A DNA stretch of 64,000 nucleotides from Pseudomonas gingeri (GTDB taxonomy: Bacteria > Pseudomonadota > Gammaproteobacteria > Pseudomonadales > Pseudomonadaceae), in NCBI RefSeq assembly GCF_013385425.1, contig NZ_JACAQA010000016.1:21931-85930 (forward strand), given 5' to 3'. Under the pieces are notes generated by a model that was not told the DNA's origin, searched no databases, and was given only the letters and a program-made list of their open reading frames with translations. Positions 1 through 7,644 of this stretch are shown here, in pieces (position 1 is the stretch's first letter; the number at the start of each line of letters is the position of its first letter). Made by a program: the position numbers and the translations under genes.

Positions 1-431
1 GGCACCAGTTGCGCCGCGCCCTCGACCAGGCGCAGGAAATGCCGGTTGCACGGGTAGCCCGGATCGGCAAGCAGCCAGTGTTTACCGGGGTCCACCAGCA
101 AACTGGTGGCCAACAGCAGCGCACCGGAACCACCCGGAGTGATCAAAATACGCTGCGGATCGATATCCAGCCCGTAACGCTGCTGATAAAAGCCTGCTAT
201 CGCCTCACGCAATTGCGGCAGCCCACGTGCCGCCGTATAACGGGTCTTACCCGTCTCCAGCGCGGCCTGGCCGGCGCGAATGATCGGCGCGGCGGTGGTG
301 AAGTCCGGCTCACCGATCTCGAGGTGGATCACATCATGCCCGGCGGCCTGCAACTCATTGGCGCGCGCCAGCAGCGCCATCACATGAAAGGGTTCGATTG
401 CGCGGCTGCGCGCGCTGTAGTGCTGAGTCAT
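1..431 (-). CDS. PLP-dependent aminotransferase, N-terminal part (cut by window edge)
   Basis: Reading the minus strand from the ATG at 431 gives an open frame that runs off the window, so only about 143 N-terminal residues are visible. The sequence contains a GEPDF motif after an H-L-E-I strand and a later P-G-G-S-G-A-L stretch. These are the N-terminal substrate-side and cofactor phosphate-side elements of fold-type I aminotransferases of the aspartate aminotransferase family. The catalytic lysine lies outside the window, so substrate choice cannot be judged. In P. aeruginosa a predicted aspartate aminotransferase precedes dksA in the same divergent arrangement (PA4722, from memory). The family call is solid; the specific substrate is unknown. 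Confidence 0.85.
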   Translation of the reverse strand, partial: MTQHYSARSRAIEPFHVMALLARANELQAAGHDVIHLEIGEPDFTTAAPIIRAGQAALETGKTRYTAARGLPQLREAIAGFYQQRYGLDIDPQRILITPGGSGALLLATSLLVDPGKHWLLADPGYPCNRHFLRLVEGAAQLV

Positions 432-779
432 GGGCCTTCCTTGATTTGACGGGGAATGGGCGATAGACCGATTCTACCCAACCTCGATCACCCTGGAATG
501 TTTAAAGCATCCTACGTTCCCCGGAAGATTGACTAAAATAAACAATTAACCATTGCTTCATGAAGCTGACGCCTTTCATCCGGCATATATTGGCCCGCTT
601 CTTGTAGGAGGGGGACGTTCAGTCACGACGTTCGACTCGACAAGTCCAGCCTCGACAACCGGGAGTAGCGCACCCCGATTCGATCTGGTAAGTTCGCCCG
701 CTTGCAGCCGCAGGGCCGGCAGGTGTCGGTGATGTTGAAATCCTGCGCAATGGATTAGAAGAGTAGAGGCGGTCCATTC
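432..779. other. Intergenic region upstream of dksA, no clear gene
   Basis: This 348-base gap separates the divergent aminotransferase gene from dksA. It holds an AT-rich patch around 529-557 with a TTGACT hexamer that could be a -35 element, but no convincing -10 partner at standard spacing. A 15-codon ORF (560-607, ATG to TAG) is followed at once by a purine-rich GGAGGGGG run. It might be a leader peptide, but nothing else supports translation. No RNA gene was recognised. The dksA ribosome binding site (GAGG near 768) lies at its end. Confidence 0.4.
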
Positions 780-1226
780 ATGCCCACCCAAGCAAAGCAG
801 CAAAGCACTGAGCCAAAGATCGGCGGCTTCGAACCCTATGTTGAAAGCAAGGGCGAGGAGTACATGGGCGAGCCCATGCGCAAGCACTTCACCAAGATCC
901 TGCAGAAATGGAAGCAGGAATTGATGCATGAAGTCGACCGTACCGTTGATCACATGAAGGACGAAGCGGCGAACTTCCCTGACCCGGCGGACCGTGCCAG
1001 CCAGGAAGAAGAGTTCAGCCTCGAACTGCGTGCCCGCGACCGCGAGCGCAAGCTGATCAAGAAAATCGACAAGACCCTGCAGCTCATCGAAGACGAAGAG
1101 TATGGCTGGTGCGAGTCCTGTGGCGTCGAGATCGGCATCCGCCGGCTGGAAGCCCGACCGACCGCCGACATGTGCGTCGACTGCAAGACCCTGGCGGAAA
1201 TCAAGGAAAAACAGGTCGGCAAGTAG
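780..1226 (+). CDS. dksA: RNA polymerase-binding transcription factor DksA
   Basis: This 148-residue protein binds the secondary channel of RNA polymerase and, with ppGpp, tunes initiation at rRNA and amino-acid promoters. The acidic tip motif DxxDxA is visible as D68, D71 and A73, between two long charged helices that form the coiled coil. A C4 zinc finger is formed by Cys111, Cys114, Cys132 and Cys135, so this is the canonical zinc-binding form and not the Cys-poor paralogue some pseudomonads also carry. The length fits the family (E. coli 151 aa). A strong intrinsic terminator follows at once. gluQ is next on the same strand, as in many gammaproteobacteria. Confidence 0.98.
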   Translation: MPTQAKQQSTEPKIGGFEPYVESKGEEYMGEPMRKHFTKILQKWKQELMHEVDRTVDHMKDEAANFPDPADRASQEEEFSLELRARDRERKLIKKIDKTLQLIEDEEYGWCESCGVEIGIRRLEARPTADMCVDCKTLAEIKEKQVGK

Positions 1227-1245
1227 TCCCTGCCGAAACCTGAGC

Positions 1246-1275
1246 AAACGGAGCGTGCGAACGCTCCGTTTTCAT
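1246..1275 (+). terminator. Intrinsic terminator of dksA
   Basis: An 11-base stem (AAACGGAGCGT against ACGCTCCGTTT) with a GCGA loop is followed by TTCATTT, 20 bases after the dksA stop codon. It probably separates most dksA transcription from gluQ. Confidence 0.85.
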
Positions 1276-1328
1276 TTGTGTCGCCGACGCGGCTTATCGC
1301 CTACGGATTCTCCAGTAATATCCGAACC

Positions 1329-2219
1329 ATGACTGCCACCCCCGCCTATATCGGACGCTTCGCCCCCACGCCCAGCGGCCACCTGCATTTCGGTTCACTG
1401 GTCGCCGCCCTGGCCTCGTACCTCGACGCCCGCTCGGTCGGCGGACGCTGGCTGCTGCGCATGGAAGACCTCGACCCGCCGCGCGAAGAACCCGGCGCCC
1501 AGGCCTCGATCCTCGATACCCTGCAACGCTACGGCTTCGAATGGGACGGCGAGCTGGTCCGCCAGAGCGAACGTCACGACGCCTATGCCCAGGTCCTCGA
1601 GCGCCTGTTCAGCCAGGGCCTGGCCTACGCCTGCACCTGTTCGCGCAAGGAGCTGGAGCCCTACCACGGGATCTACCCCGGCTTGTGCCGCAACCTCGGC
1701 CACGGCATCGAGAATGCCGCCATTCGCCTGCGTGTGCCGGAGCTGAGCTATCGCTTTGAAGACCGGGTACAAGGTTCGTTCCAGCAGCATCTGGGCCGTG
1801 AGGCCGGCGATTTTGTAATCCGCCGCCGCGACGGGCTCTACGCCTACCAACTGGCGGTGGTGCTGGACGACGCCTGGCAAGGGGTGACCGATATCGTCCG
1901 CGGCGCCGACCTGCTGGACTCCACGCCACGCCAGCTCTACCTGCAGGAGCTGCTCGGGCTGCCGCAGCCGCGTTACCTGCACGTGCCGCTGATCATCCAG
2001 CCGGACGGCCACAAACTCGGCAAGTCCTACCGCTCGCCGCCGCTGGCAGCCGACCAGGCGACCCCCTTGCTGATGCGCGCCCTGCGTACACTGGGGCAAC
2101 ACCCGCCCGCCGCACTGGAACAGGGCACGCCGCGGGAGGTGCTGGACTGGGGTATCGGCCATTGGGATGCCACACTGATTCCCAGGACAGCCACCCTCGC
2201 CGAAGCGCAATTGCACTGA
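1329..2219 (+). CDS. gluQ: Glutamyl-Q tRNA(Asp) synthetase
   Basis: GluQ-RS (YadB) is a truncated glutamyl-tRNA synthetase that attaches glutamate to queuosine at position 34 of tRNA-Asp. The 296-residue protein starts at the ATG at 1329, which puts the RFAPTPSG block about 10 residues from the N terminus. An in-frame start upstream at 1278 would add a tail not typical of the family. The HIGH-like motif appears as HLHFG, the KMSKS-like motif as KLGKS, and a zinc-type C-T-C...Y-P-G-L-C stretch is present in between. The anticodon-binding domain of true GltX is absent, as expected. It follows dksA, the conserved neighbour. Confidence 0.95.
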   Translation: MTATPAYIGRFAPTPSGHLHFGSLVAALASYLDARSVGGRWLLRMEDLDPPREEPGAQASILDTLQRYGFEWDGELVRQSERHDAYAQVLERLFSQGLAYACTCSRKELEPYHGIYPGLCRNLGHGIENAAIRLRVPELSYRFEDRVQGSFQQHLGREAGDFVIRRRDGLYAYQLAVVLDDAWQGVTDIVRGADLLDSTPRQLYLQELLGLPQPRYLHVPLIIQPDGHKLGKSYRSPPLAADQATPLLMRALRTLGQHPPAALEQGTPREVLDWGIGHWDATLIPRTATLAEAQLH

Positions 2220-2296
2220 CGCCCCTTGCAGGTTGGCGCCCATCCGTTACCATCGCCGCACGTTTTCGGGCACGCACACAATAAAGAGAGGCCGGG

Positions 2297-2473
2297 ATGT
2301 ACATCTATCGCTTGGTCCTGCTGCTGGTGGTCGGGATCTACCTGTTCTCGCCGGCCATCATGGACTGGTGGATCGACGCCACCGGCGCCTGGTATCGCCC
2401 TTATCTGCTCTGGCTGATCCTGATCGTCGTGACCTTCATCCTGCAGAGCCAAAAAGATGCCGATGAGCTTTAG
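2297..2473 (+). CDS. cbrX: Small membrane protein CbrX, overlapping cbrA
   Basis: This 58-residue ORF (ATG at 2297, TAG at 2471-2473) is preceded by an AAAGAGAGG ribosome binding site. It is almost wholly hydrophobic: one predicted helix near residues 6-25, a short W-W-I-D-A-T loop, and a second helix near residues 36-52. It ends inside the start of cbrA, overlapping it by 17 bases. In P. putida a small ORF at this place, cbrX, has been described as translationally coupled to cbrA (from memory). I infer the same here from the position, the overlap and the weak separate ribosome binding site for cbrA. The protein's own function is unknown. Confidence 0.8.
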   Translation: MYIYRLVLLLVVGIYLFSPAIMDWWIDATGAWYRPYLLWLILIVVTFILQSQKDADEL

Positions 2474-5411
2474 CCTGACCCAGATGCTGCTGATCAGCGC
2501 CGCGTACCTGCTGGCGTTGTTCGGCGTGGCCTGGATCAGTGAACGCGGGGTGATCCCACGCTCGATCATCCGCCACCCGCTGACCTACACCCTGTCCCTG
2601 GGCGTCTACGCCAGTGCCTGGGCGTTTTATGGCACGGTGGGCCTGGCCTACCAGTACGGCTACGGCTTTCTCTCCAGTTACCTCGGGGTTTCCGGCGCCT
2701 TCCTGCTGGCGCCGGTGCTGCTCTACCCGATCCTGAAGATCACCCGCACCTACCAGCTCTCGTCCCTGGCCGACCTGTTCGCCTTCCGCTTCCGCAGTAC
2801 CTGGGCCGGCGCCCTGACCACGGTATTCATGCTGATCGGCGTACTGCCGCTGCTGGCGTTGCAGATCCAGGCGGTGGCCGACTCCATCGGCATCCTCACC
2901 CGCGAACCGGTGCAGCACCGGGTAGCCCTGAGCTTCTGCGCGCTGATCAGCCTGTTCACCATCTTCTTCGGCTCGCGGCATATCGCCACCCGGGAAAAAC
3001 ACGAAGGCCTGGTGTTCGCCATTGCCTTCGAGTCGGTGATCAAGCTGATCGCCATCGGCGGGGTTGGCCTCTACGCCTTGTACGGAGTGTTCGACGGCCC
3101 GCAGCAGCTCGAACTCTGGCTGCTGCAGAACCAGACCGCCCTGGCCGCGTTGCACACGCCGTTGCAGGAAGGTCCGTGGCGCACCCTGCTGCTGGTGTTC
3201 TTCGCCTCGGCCATTGTGATGCCGCACATGTATCACATGACCTTCACCGAGAACCTCAACCCGCGCTCCCTGGTCAGCGCCAGCTGGGGCCTGCCACTGT
3301 TCCTGCTGCTGATGAGCCTGGCGGTGCCGCTGATTCTCTGGGCCGGACTCAAGCTCGGCGCCACCACCAACCCGGAATACTTCACCCTCGGCATCGGCAT
3401 TGCCGCCAACAACGAGGCCCTGGCCCTGCTGGCCTACGTCGGCGGACTCTCGGCCGCCAGCGGGCTGATTATCGTCACCACCCTGGCACTCTCGGGCATG
3501 GCCCTGAACCACCTGGTGCTGCCGCTCTACCAGCCGCCGGCCGAAGGCAATATCTATCGCTGGCTGAAGTGGACGCGCCGTGCCCTGATCGTTGCCATCA
3601 TCATGGCCGGCTATGGTTTCTACCTGCTGCTGGGCGCCGAGCAGGACCTCGCCAACCTCGGCATCGTCGCCTTCGTCGCGACCCTGCAATTCCTCCCCGG
3701 CGTGCTCTCGGTGCTGTACTGGCCGACCGCCAACCGGCGTGGTTTCATTGCCGGCCTGCTGGCGGGGATCCTGGTCTGGCTGGTGACCATGCTGCTGCCG
3801 TTGGTCGGCAATCTGCAGGGCTTCTATGTGCCGCTGCTGAACATGATCTATGTGCTCGATGACACCAGCTGGCATATGGCGGCCATCGCCTCCCTGGCGG
3901 CCAACGTGCTGATGTTCACCCTGATCTCGCTGTTCACCAGCGCCAGCCCCGAAGAGGCCAGCGCCGCCGAAGCCTGCGCGGTGGACAACGTGCGGCGCCC
4001 GCAACGCCGCGAGCTGCACGCCGCCTCTCCGCAGGAATTCGCCACCCAGCTGGCCAAGCCGCTGGGGGCCAAGGCCGCGCAGAAAGAGGTCGAACAGGCC
4101 CTGCGCGATCTCTACCTGCCCTTCGACGAGCGCCGCCCCTACGCCCTGCGCCGCCTGCGTGACCGCATTGAAGCCAACCTCTCCGGGCTGATGGGCCCGA
4201 GCGTGGCCCAGGACATGGTGGAGACCTTCCTGCCCTACAAGGCCGGTGGCGAAAGCTATGTCACCGAAGACATCCACTTCATCGAAAGCCGCCTGGAAGA
4301 CTACCACTCGCGTCTCACCGGCCTTGCCGCCGAACTCGACGCCCTGCGCCGCTACCACCGCCAGACCCTGCAGGAACTGCCGATGGGCGTCTGTTCGCTG
4401 GCCAAGGACCAGGAGATCCTGATGTGGAACAAGGCCATGGAAGAGCTCACCGGGGTCGCCGCGCAACGCGTGGTTGGCTCACGCCTGAGCACCCTCGGCG
4501 AGCCGTGGAAGGATTTGCTGCAGGGTTTTATCAACCTGCCCGACGAACACCTGCACAAGCAGCACCTGGCCCTCGACGGCCAGACCCGCTGGCTGAACCT
4601 GCACAAGGCCGCCATCGACGAGCCACTGGCGCCGGGCAACAGCGGCCTGGTGCTGCTGGTCGAGGACCTCACCGAAACCCAGATGCTCGAAGACAAGCTG
4701 GTGCACTCCGAGCGGCTGGCGAGCATCGGTCGGCTGGCGGCCGGCGTGGCCCACGAGATCGGCAACCCGATCACCGGCATCGCCTGCCTGGCGCAGAACC
4801 TGCGCGAAGAGCGCGAGGACGACAGCGAACTGACCGAAATCAGCGGGCAGATCCTCGAACAGACCAAACGCGTCTCGCGCATCGTCCAGTCGCTGATGAG
4901 CTTCGCCCACGCCGGCAGTCACCAGCACAACGACGAAGCCGTCTGTCTGGCCGAGGTCGCCCAGGATGCCATTGGTCTGCTGGCCTTGAACCGGCGCAAC
5001 TTCGAAGTACAGTTCTTCAACCTGTGCGATCCCGAGCACTGGGTCGACGGCGATTCCCAACGCCTGGCCCAGGTGCTCATCAACCTGCTCTCCAATGCCC
5101 GAGACGCCTCACCCGCGGGTGGGGCGGTGCGGGTCAAGAGCGAAGCTTTCGAACACACCGTCGACCTGATCGTCGAGGACGAAGGCACGGGTATCCCGAA
5201 GAACATCATGGACCGATTGTTCGAACCCTTCTTCACCACCAAGGATCCAGGCGAGGGCACCGGTCTGGGCCTTGCTCTGGTCTATTCCATCGTTGAAGAG
5301 CATTATGGACAAATCACCATCGACAGCCCGGCTGACATCCAAAGCCAACGTGGCACCCGTATCCGGGTCACCCTGCCGCGTCATGTCGAAGCGACGTCCG
5401 CTGTGAACTGA
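2457..5411 (+). CDS. cbrA: Sensor histidine kinase CbrA with transporter-like N-terminal domain
   Basis: CbrA senses carbon/nitrogen status and phosphorylates CbrB. The first roughly 500 residues form many hydrophobic helices of the sodium/solute symporter (SLC5) type. A charged linker follows, then a PAS-like region near residues 630-740, and a kinase core. His766 lies in V-A-H-E-I-G-N-P, the phosphorylated H-box. The N-box (N-L-L-S-N-A-R-D-A), G1 (D-E-G-T-G-I-P) and G2 (G-E-G-T-G-L-G-L) ATP-binding motifs follow. The 984-residue length fits the family. Translation could start at the ATG at 2457 or 2463; both lie within the end of cbrX, which points to translational coupling. cbrB follows 22 bases downstream. 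Confidence 0.96.
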   Translation: MPMSFSLTQMLLISAAYLLALFGVAWISERGVIPRSIIRHPLTYTLSLGVYASAWAFYGTVGLAYQYGYGFLSSYLGVSGAFLLAPVLLYPILKITRTYQLSSLADLFAFRFRSTWAGALTTVFMLIGVLPLLALQIQAVADSIGILTREPVQHRVALSFCALISLFTIFFGSRHIATREKHEGLVFAIAFESVIKLIAIGGVGLYALYGVFDGPQQLELWLLQNQTALAALHTPLQEGPWRTLLLVFFASAIVMPHMYHMTFTENLNPRSLVSASWGLPLFLLLMSLAVPLILWAGLKLGATTNPEYFTLGIGIAANNEALALLAYVGGLSAASGLIIVTTLALSGMALNHLVLPLYQPPAEGNIYRWLKWTRRALIVAIIMAGYGFYLLLGAEQDLANLGIVAFVATLQFLPGVLSVLYWPTANRRGFIAGLLAGILVWLVTMLLPLVGNLQGFYVPLLNMIYVLDDTSWHMAAIASLAANVLMFTLISLFTSASPEEASAAEACAVDNVRRPQRRELHAASPQEFATQLAKPLGAKAAQKEVEQALRDLYLPFDERRPYALRRLRDRIEANLSGLMGPSVAQDMVETFLPYKAGGESYVTEDIHFIESRLEDYHSRLTGLAAELDALRRYHRQTLQELPMGVCSLAKDQEILMWNKAMEELTGVAAQRVVGSRLSTLGEPWKDLLQGFINLPDEHLHKQHLALDGQTRWLNLHKAAIDEPLAPGNSGLVLLVEDLTETQMLEDKLVHSERLASIGRLAAGVAHEIGNPITGIACLAQNLREEREDDSELTEISGQILEQTKRVSRIVQSLMSFAHAGSHQHNDEAVCLAEVAQDAIGLLALNRRNFEVQFFNLCDPEHWVDGDSQRLAQVLINLLSNARDASPAGGAVRVKSEAFEHTVDLIVEDEGTGIPKNIMDRLFEPFFTTKDPGEGTGLGLALVYSIVEEHYGQITIDSPADIQSQRGTRIRVTLPRHVEATSAVN

Positions 5412-5433
5412 GACCGTCGAGAGAACCGAATCA

Positions 5434-6870
5434 ATGCCGCACATTCTGATCGTCGAAGACGAAACCATTATCCGCTCCGCCCTGCGTCGCCTGCTGGAAC
5501 GTAATCAGTACCAGGTCAGCGAAGCCGGTTCGGTGCAGGAAGCCCAGGAACGTTTCAGTATCCCCTCGTTCGACCTGATCGTCAGCGACCTGCGCCTGCC
5601 CGGCGCTCCCGGCACCGAGCTGATCAAGCTCGGCCAGGGCACCCCCGTGCTGATCATGACCAGCTACGCCAGCCTGCGCTCGGCCGTGGACTCGATGAAG
5701 ATGGGCGCGGTGGACTACATCGCCAAGCCGTTCGACCACGACGAGATGCTCCAGGCCGTGGCCCGCATCCTCCGTGATCGCCAGGGCAACCAAGGCGCGC
5801 CGGCCGAGAAAGTCGCCGGCAAGGGCAATGGCGCGGCGGAAAAAGCCGGTGCCAACAACACCAATGGCGAAATCGGCATCATCGGCTCCTGTCCGCCGAT
5901 GCAGGACCTCTACAGCAAGATCCGCAAAGTCGCGCCCACCGACTCCAACGTCCTGGTCCAGGGCGAGTCGGGTACCGGCAAGGAGCTGGTGGCCCGCGCC
6001 CTGCACAACCTGTCCAAGCGCGCCAAGGCGCCGATGATCTCGGTCAACTGCGCGGCGATTCCCGAAAGCCTGATCGAATCCGAACTGTTCGGCCACGAAA
6101 AAGGCGCCTTCACCGGGGCCAGCGCCGGTCGCGCCGGCCTGGTGGAAGCGGCGGACGGCGGCACGCTGTTCCTCGACGAAATCGGCGAGCTGCCCCTCGA
6201 AGCCCAGGCACGCCTGCTGCGGGTATTGCAGGAAGGCGAGATCCGCCGGGTCGGCTCGGTGCAGTCGCAGAAGGTCGATGTGCGCCTGATCGCCGCGACC
6301 CACCGCGACCTCAAGAGCCTGGCCAAGATCGGCCAGTTCCGCGAAGACCTTTACTATCGCCTGCACGTGATCGCCCTGAAGCTGCCGGCCTTGCGCGAGC
6401 GCGGCGCCGACGTCAACGAGATCGCCAATGCTTTCCTCGCCCGCCAGAGCGCACGGGTGGGTCGTACCGACCTGCGCTTCGCTCCCGACGCCGAGCAAGC
6501 CATTCGCCATTACTCCTGGCCGGGTAACGTCCGTGAACTGGAGAATGCGGTCGAGCGCGCGGTGATCCTGTGCGAAAGCCCGGAAATTTCCGCCGACCTG
6601 CTGGGCATCGACATCGAGCTCGGGGATCTGGAAGAGGAAGAATTCATCGGCCTGGTACCGCAACAGGCCAGCGCCAGTAACGCCAGCCATGAGCCGACCG
6701 AGGACCTGTCACTGGAAGACTACTTCCAGCACTTCGTCCTCGAGCACCAGGACCATATGACCGAGACCGAGCTGGCACGCAAACTCGGGGTCAGCCGCAA
6801 GTGCCTGTGGGAACGGCGCCAGCGCCTGGGCATTCCACGGCGCAAGACCGGGGTGGCCAGCGAGAGCTGA
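5434..6870 (+). CDS. cbrB: Sigma-54-dependent response regulator CbrB
   Basis: This 478-residue NtrC-family activator drives catabolite-control genes, above all the small RNA gene crcZ. The receiver domain has acidic residues D9/E10 and the phospho-acceptor Asp52. The AAA+ domain shows Walker A G-E-S-G-T-G-K-E at about 177-184 and the sigma-54-contacting loop G-A-F-T-G-A at 224-229. The C terminus carries a Fis-type helix-turn-helix (T-E-L-A-R-K-L-G-V-S-R-K). It is probably co-transcribed with cbrA. A palindrome of the kind CbrB binds and a sigma-54 promoter lie immediately downstream, in front of crcZ. Confidence 0.97.
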   Translation: MPHILIVEDETIIRSALRRLLERNQYQVSEAGSVQEAQERFSIPSFDLIVSDLRLPGAPGTELIKLGQGTPVLIMTSYASLRSAVDSMKMGAVDYIAKPFDHDEMLQAVARILRDRQGNQGAPAEKVAGKGNGAAEKAGANNTNGEIGIIGSCPPMQDLYSKIRKVAPTDSNVLVQGESGTGKELVARALHNLSKRAKAPMISVNCAAIPESLIESELFGHEKGAFTGASAGRAGLVEAADGGTLFLDEIGELPLEAQARLLRVLQEGEIRRVGSVQSQKVDVRLIAATHRDLKSLAKIGQFREDLYYRLHVIALKLPALRERGADVNEIANAFLARQSARVGRTDLRFAPDAEQAIRHYSWPGNVRELENAVERAVILCESPEISADLLGIDIELGDLEEEEFIGLVPQQASASNASHEPTEDLSLEDYFQHFVLEHQDHMTETELARKLGVSRKCLWERRQRLGIPRRKTGVASES

Positions 6871-6914
6871 GCCGGGGGCGCCTCCACGGGTAACACCGCA
6901 CCTTGTGAAAAAAC

Positions 6915-6940
6915 TGTTACCCCGGGATTTTCACGTAACA
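6915..6940 (+). promoter_or_regulatory. CbrB upstream activating palindrome for crcZ
   Basis: TGTTAC at 6915-6920 and GTAACA at 6935-6940 form a perfect inverted repeat with 14 bases between the arms. As I recall, this is the published CbrB binding arrangement. It lies about 100 bases upstream of the sigma-54 promoter, a usual distance for an enhancer. Extra GGTAAC half-sites occur at about 6889 and 6956. Confidence 0.8.
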
Positions 6941-7037
6941 AAAGCCGGGTCTATCGGTAACGAAGATCCGGTTTTTTTTCGCCTGAAAAAAACCATTTTC
7001 TCGGGAAAACCCAATGTTTACGGGGTTTCGAAAAAGT

Positions 7038-7053
7038 TGGCACGGCACCTGCT
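7038..7053 (+). promoter_or_regulatory. Sigma-54 promoter of crcZ
   Basis: TGGCAC (7038-7043) and TGCT (7050-7053) place GG and GC exactly 10 bases apart, the invariant -24/-12 spacing. Transcription should start near 7064. Its place between the CbrB palindrome and the A-rich RNA fits CbrB-dependent control. Confidence 0.92.
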
Positions 7054-7063
7054 ATAGCTTTGG

Positions 7064-7435
7064 TACAAGAACAATAACAAGCACTGCACCAGACAATAAA
7101 AACAAGACGTATCGACTCACGCACAATAAAAACAACACGGCGAGAGGCGTAGCTAACTGATTCTTTTGGAGAAGTACTGTAATTGGGGCTTGCCCCGCGA
7201 CCAGGCCGAGAACAACAAAAACTGCCCTCAAAGCAGCGCCTGAACTGGTTGGATCCTCTGGATCATTACACTGCAGCGATCAAAGCAATCCGTTTGCTCT
7301 TGGCTCCCGATTGGGAGAGCCCACTGGCTTGAAGCCTAGTGGCACAGGGCGATCAACAAAAACAAGAAGCCCGAAACCATAATAAAAATAGAGCACGCAA
7401 CTACTTCTGGGGGAGCTTCGGCTCCCCTTGTAGTT
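7064..7435 (+). ncRNA. crcZ: Small RNA CrcZ, Hfq/Crc sponge
   Basis: CrcZ sequesters the Hfq-Crc complex and so relieves catabolite repression when CbrAB is active. No long ORF exists here. The region instead carries at least six A-rich motifs of the AANAANAA type that Hfq-Crc binds: 7070-7077, 7095-7102, 7125-7132, 7211-7218, 7355-7368 and 7381-7388. It begins just after a sigma-54 promoter and ends in a strong hairpin, giving about 370 nt, close to known CrcZ lengths. The cbrB-crcZ-pcnB order is the conserved Pseudomonas arrangement. The exact 5' end is inferred from promoter geometry. Confidence 0.92.
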
Positions 7436-7436
7436 T
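7410..7436 (+). terminator. Intrinsic terminator of crcZ
   Basis: A seven-base stem GGGGAGC / GCTCCCC closed by a stable TTCG tetraloop (7410-7427) is followed by TTGTAGTTT. Confidence 0.88.
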
Positions 7437-7644
7437 CCGCGATACAGACCCGCCCGCCCTGCTCAGCCCCACCGCCCCCGATTGATTGGCAGCCTTCACA
7501 ACGCCCACGGCAGGCCCTCTATCACGGTCCCTGGCCGATACTGCGGCGGCTTCCTACACCATCCCTCGACTAAATGCTAGAATCCTCGCCCATCGTGCGG
7601 TCATTCTTTGAGGTGGCCGAATATTCCTTCAAACAGTGCCTCCC

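Noticed and set aside
2436..4466. Long minus-strand frame opposite cbrA
   Set aside because: Composition is rich in Q, G, A, H and R with no recognisable domain; it is the usual mirror frame of a high-GC gene on the other strand.
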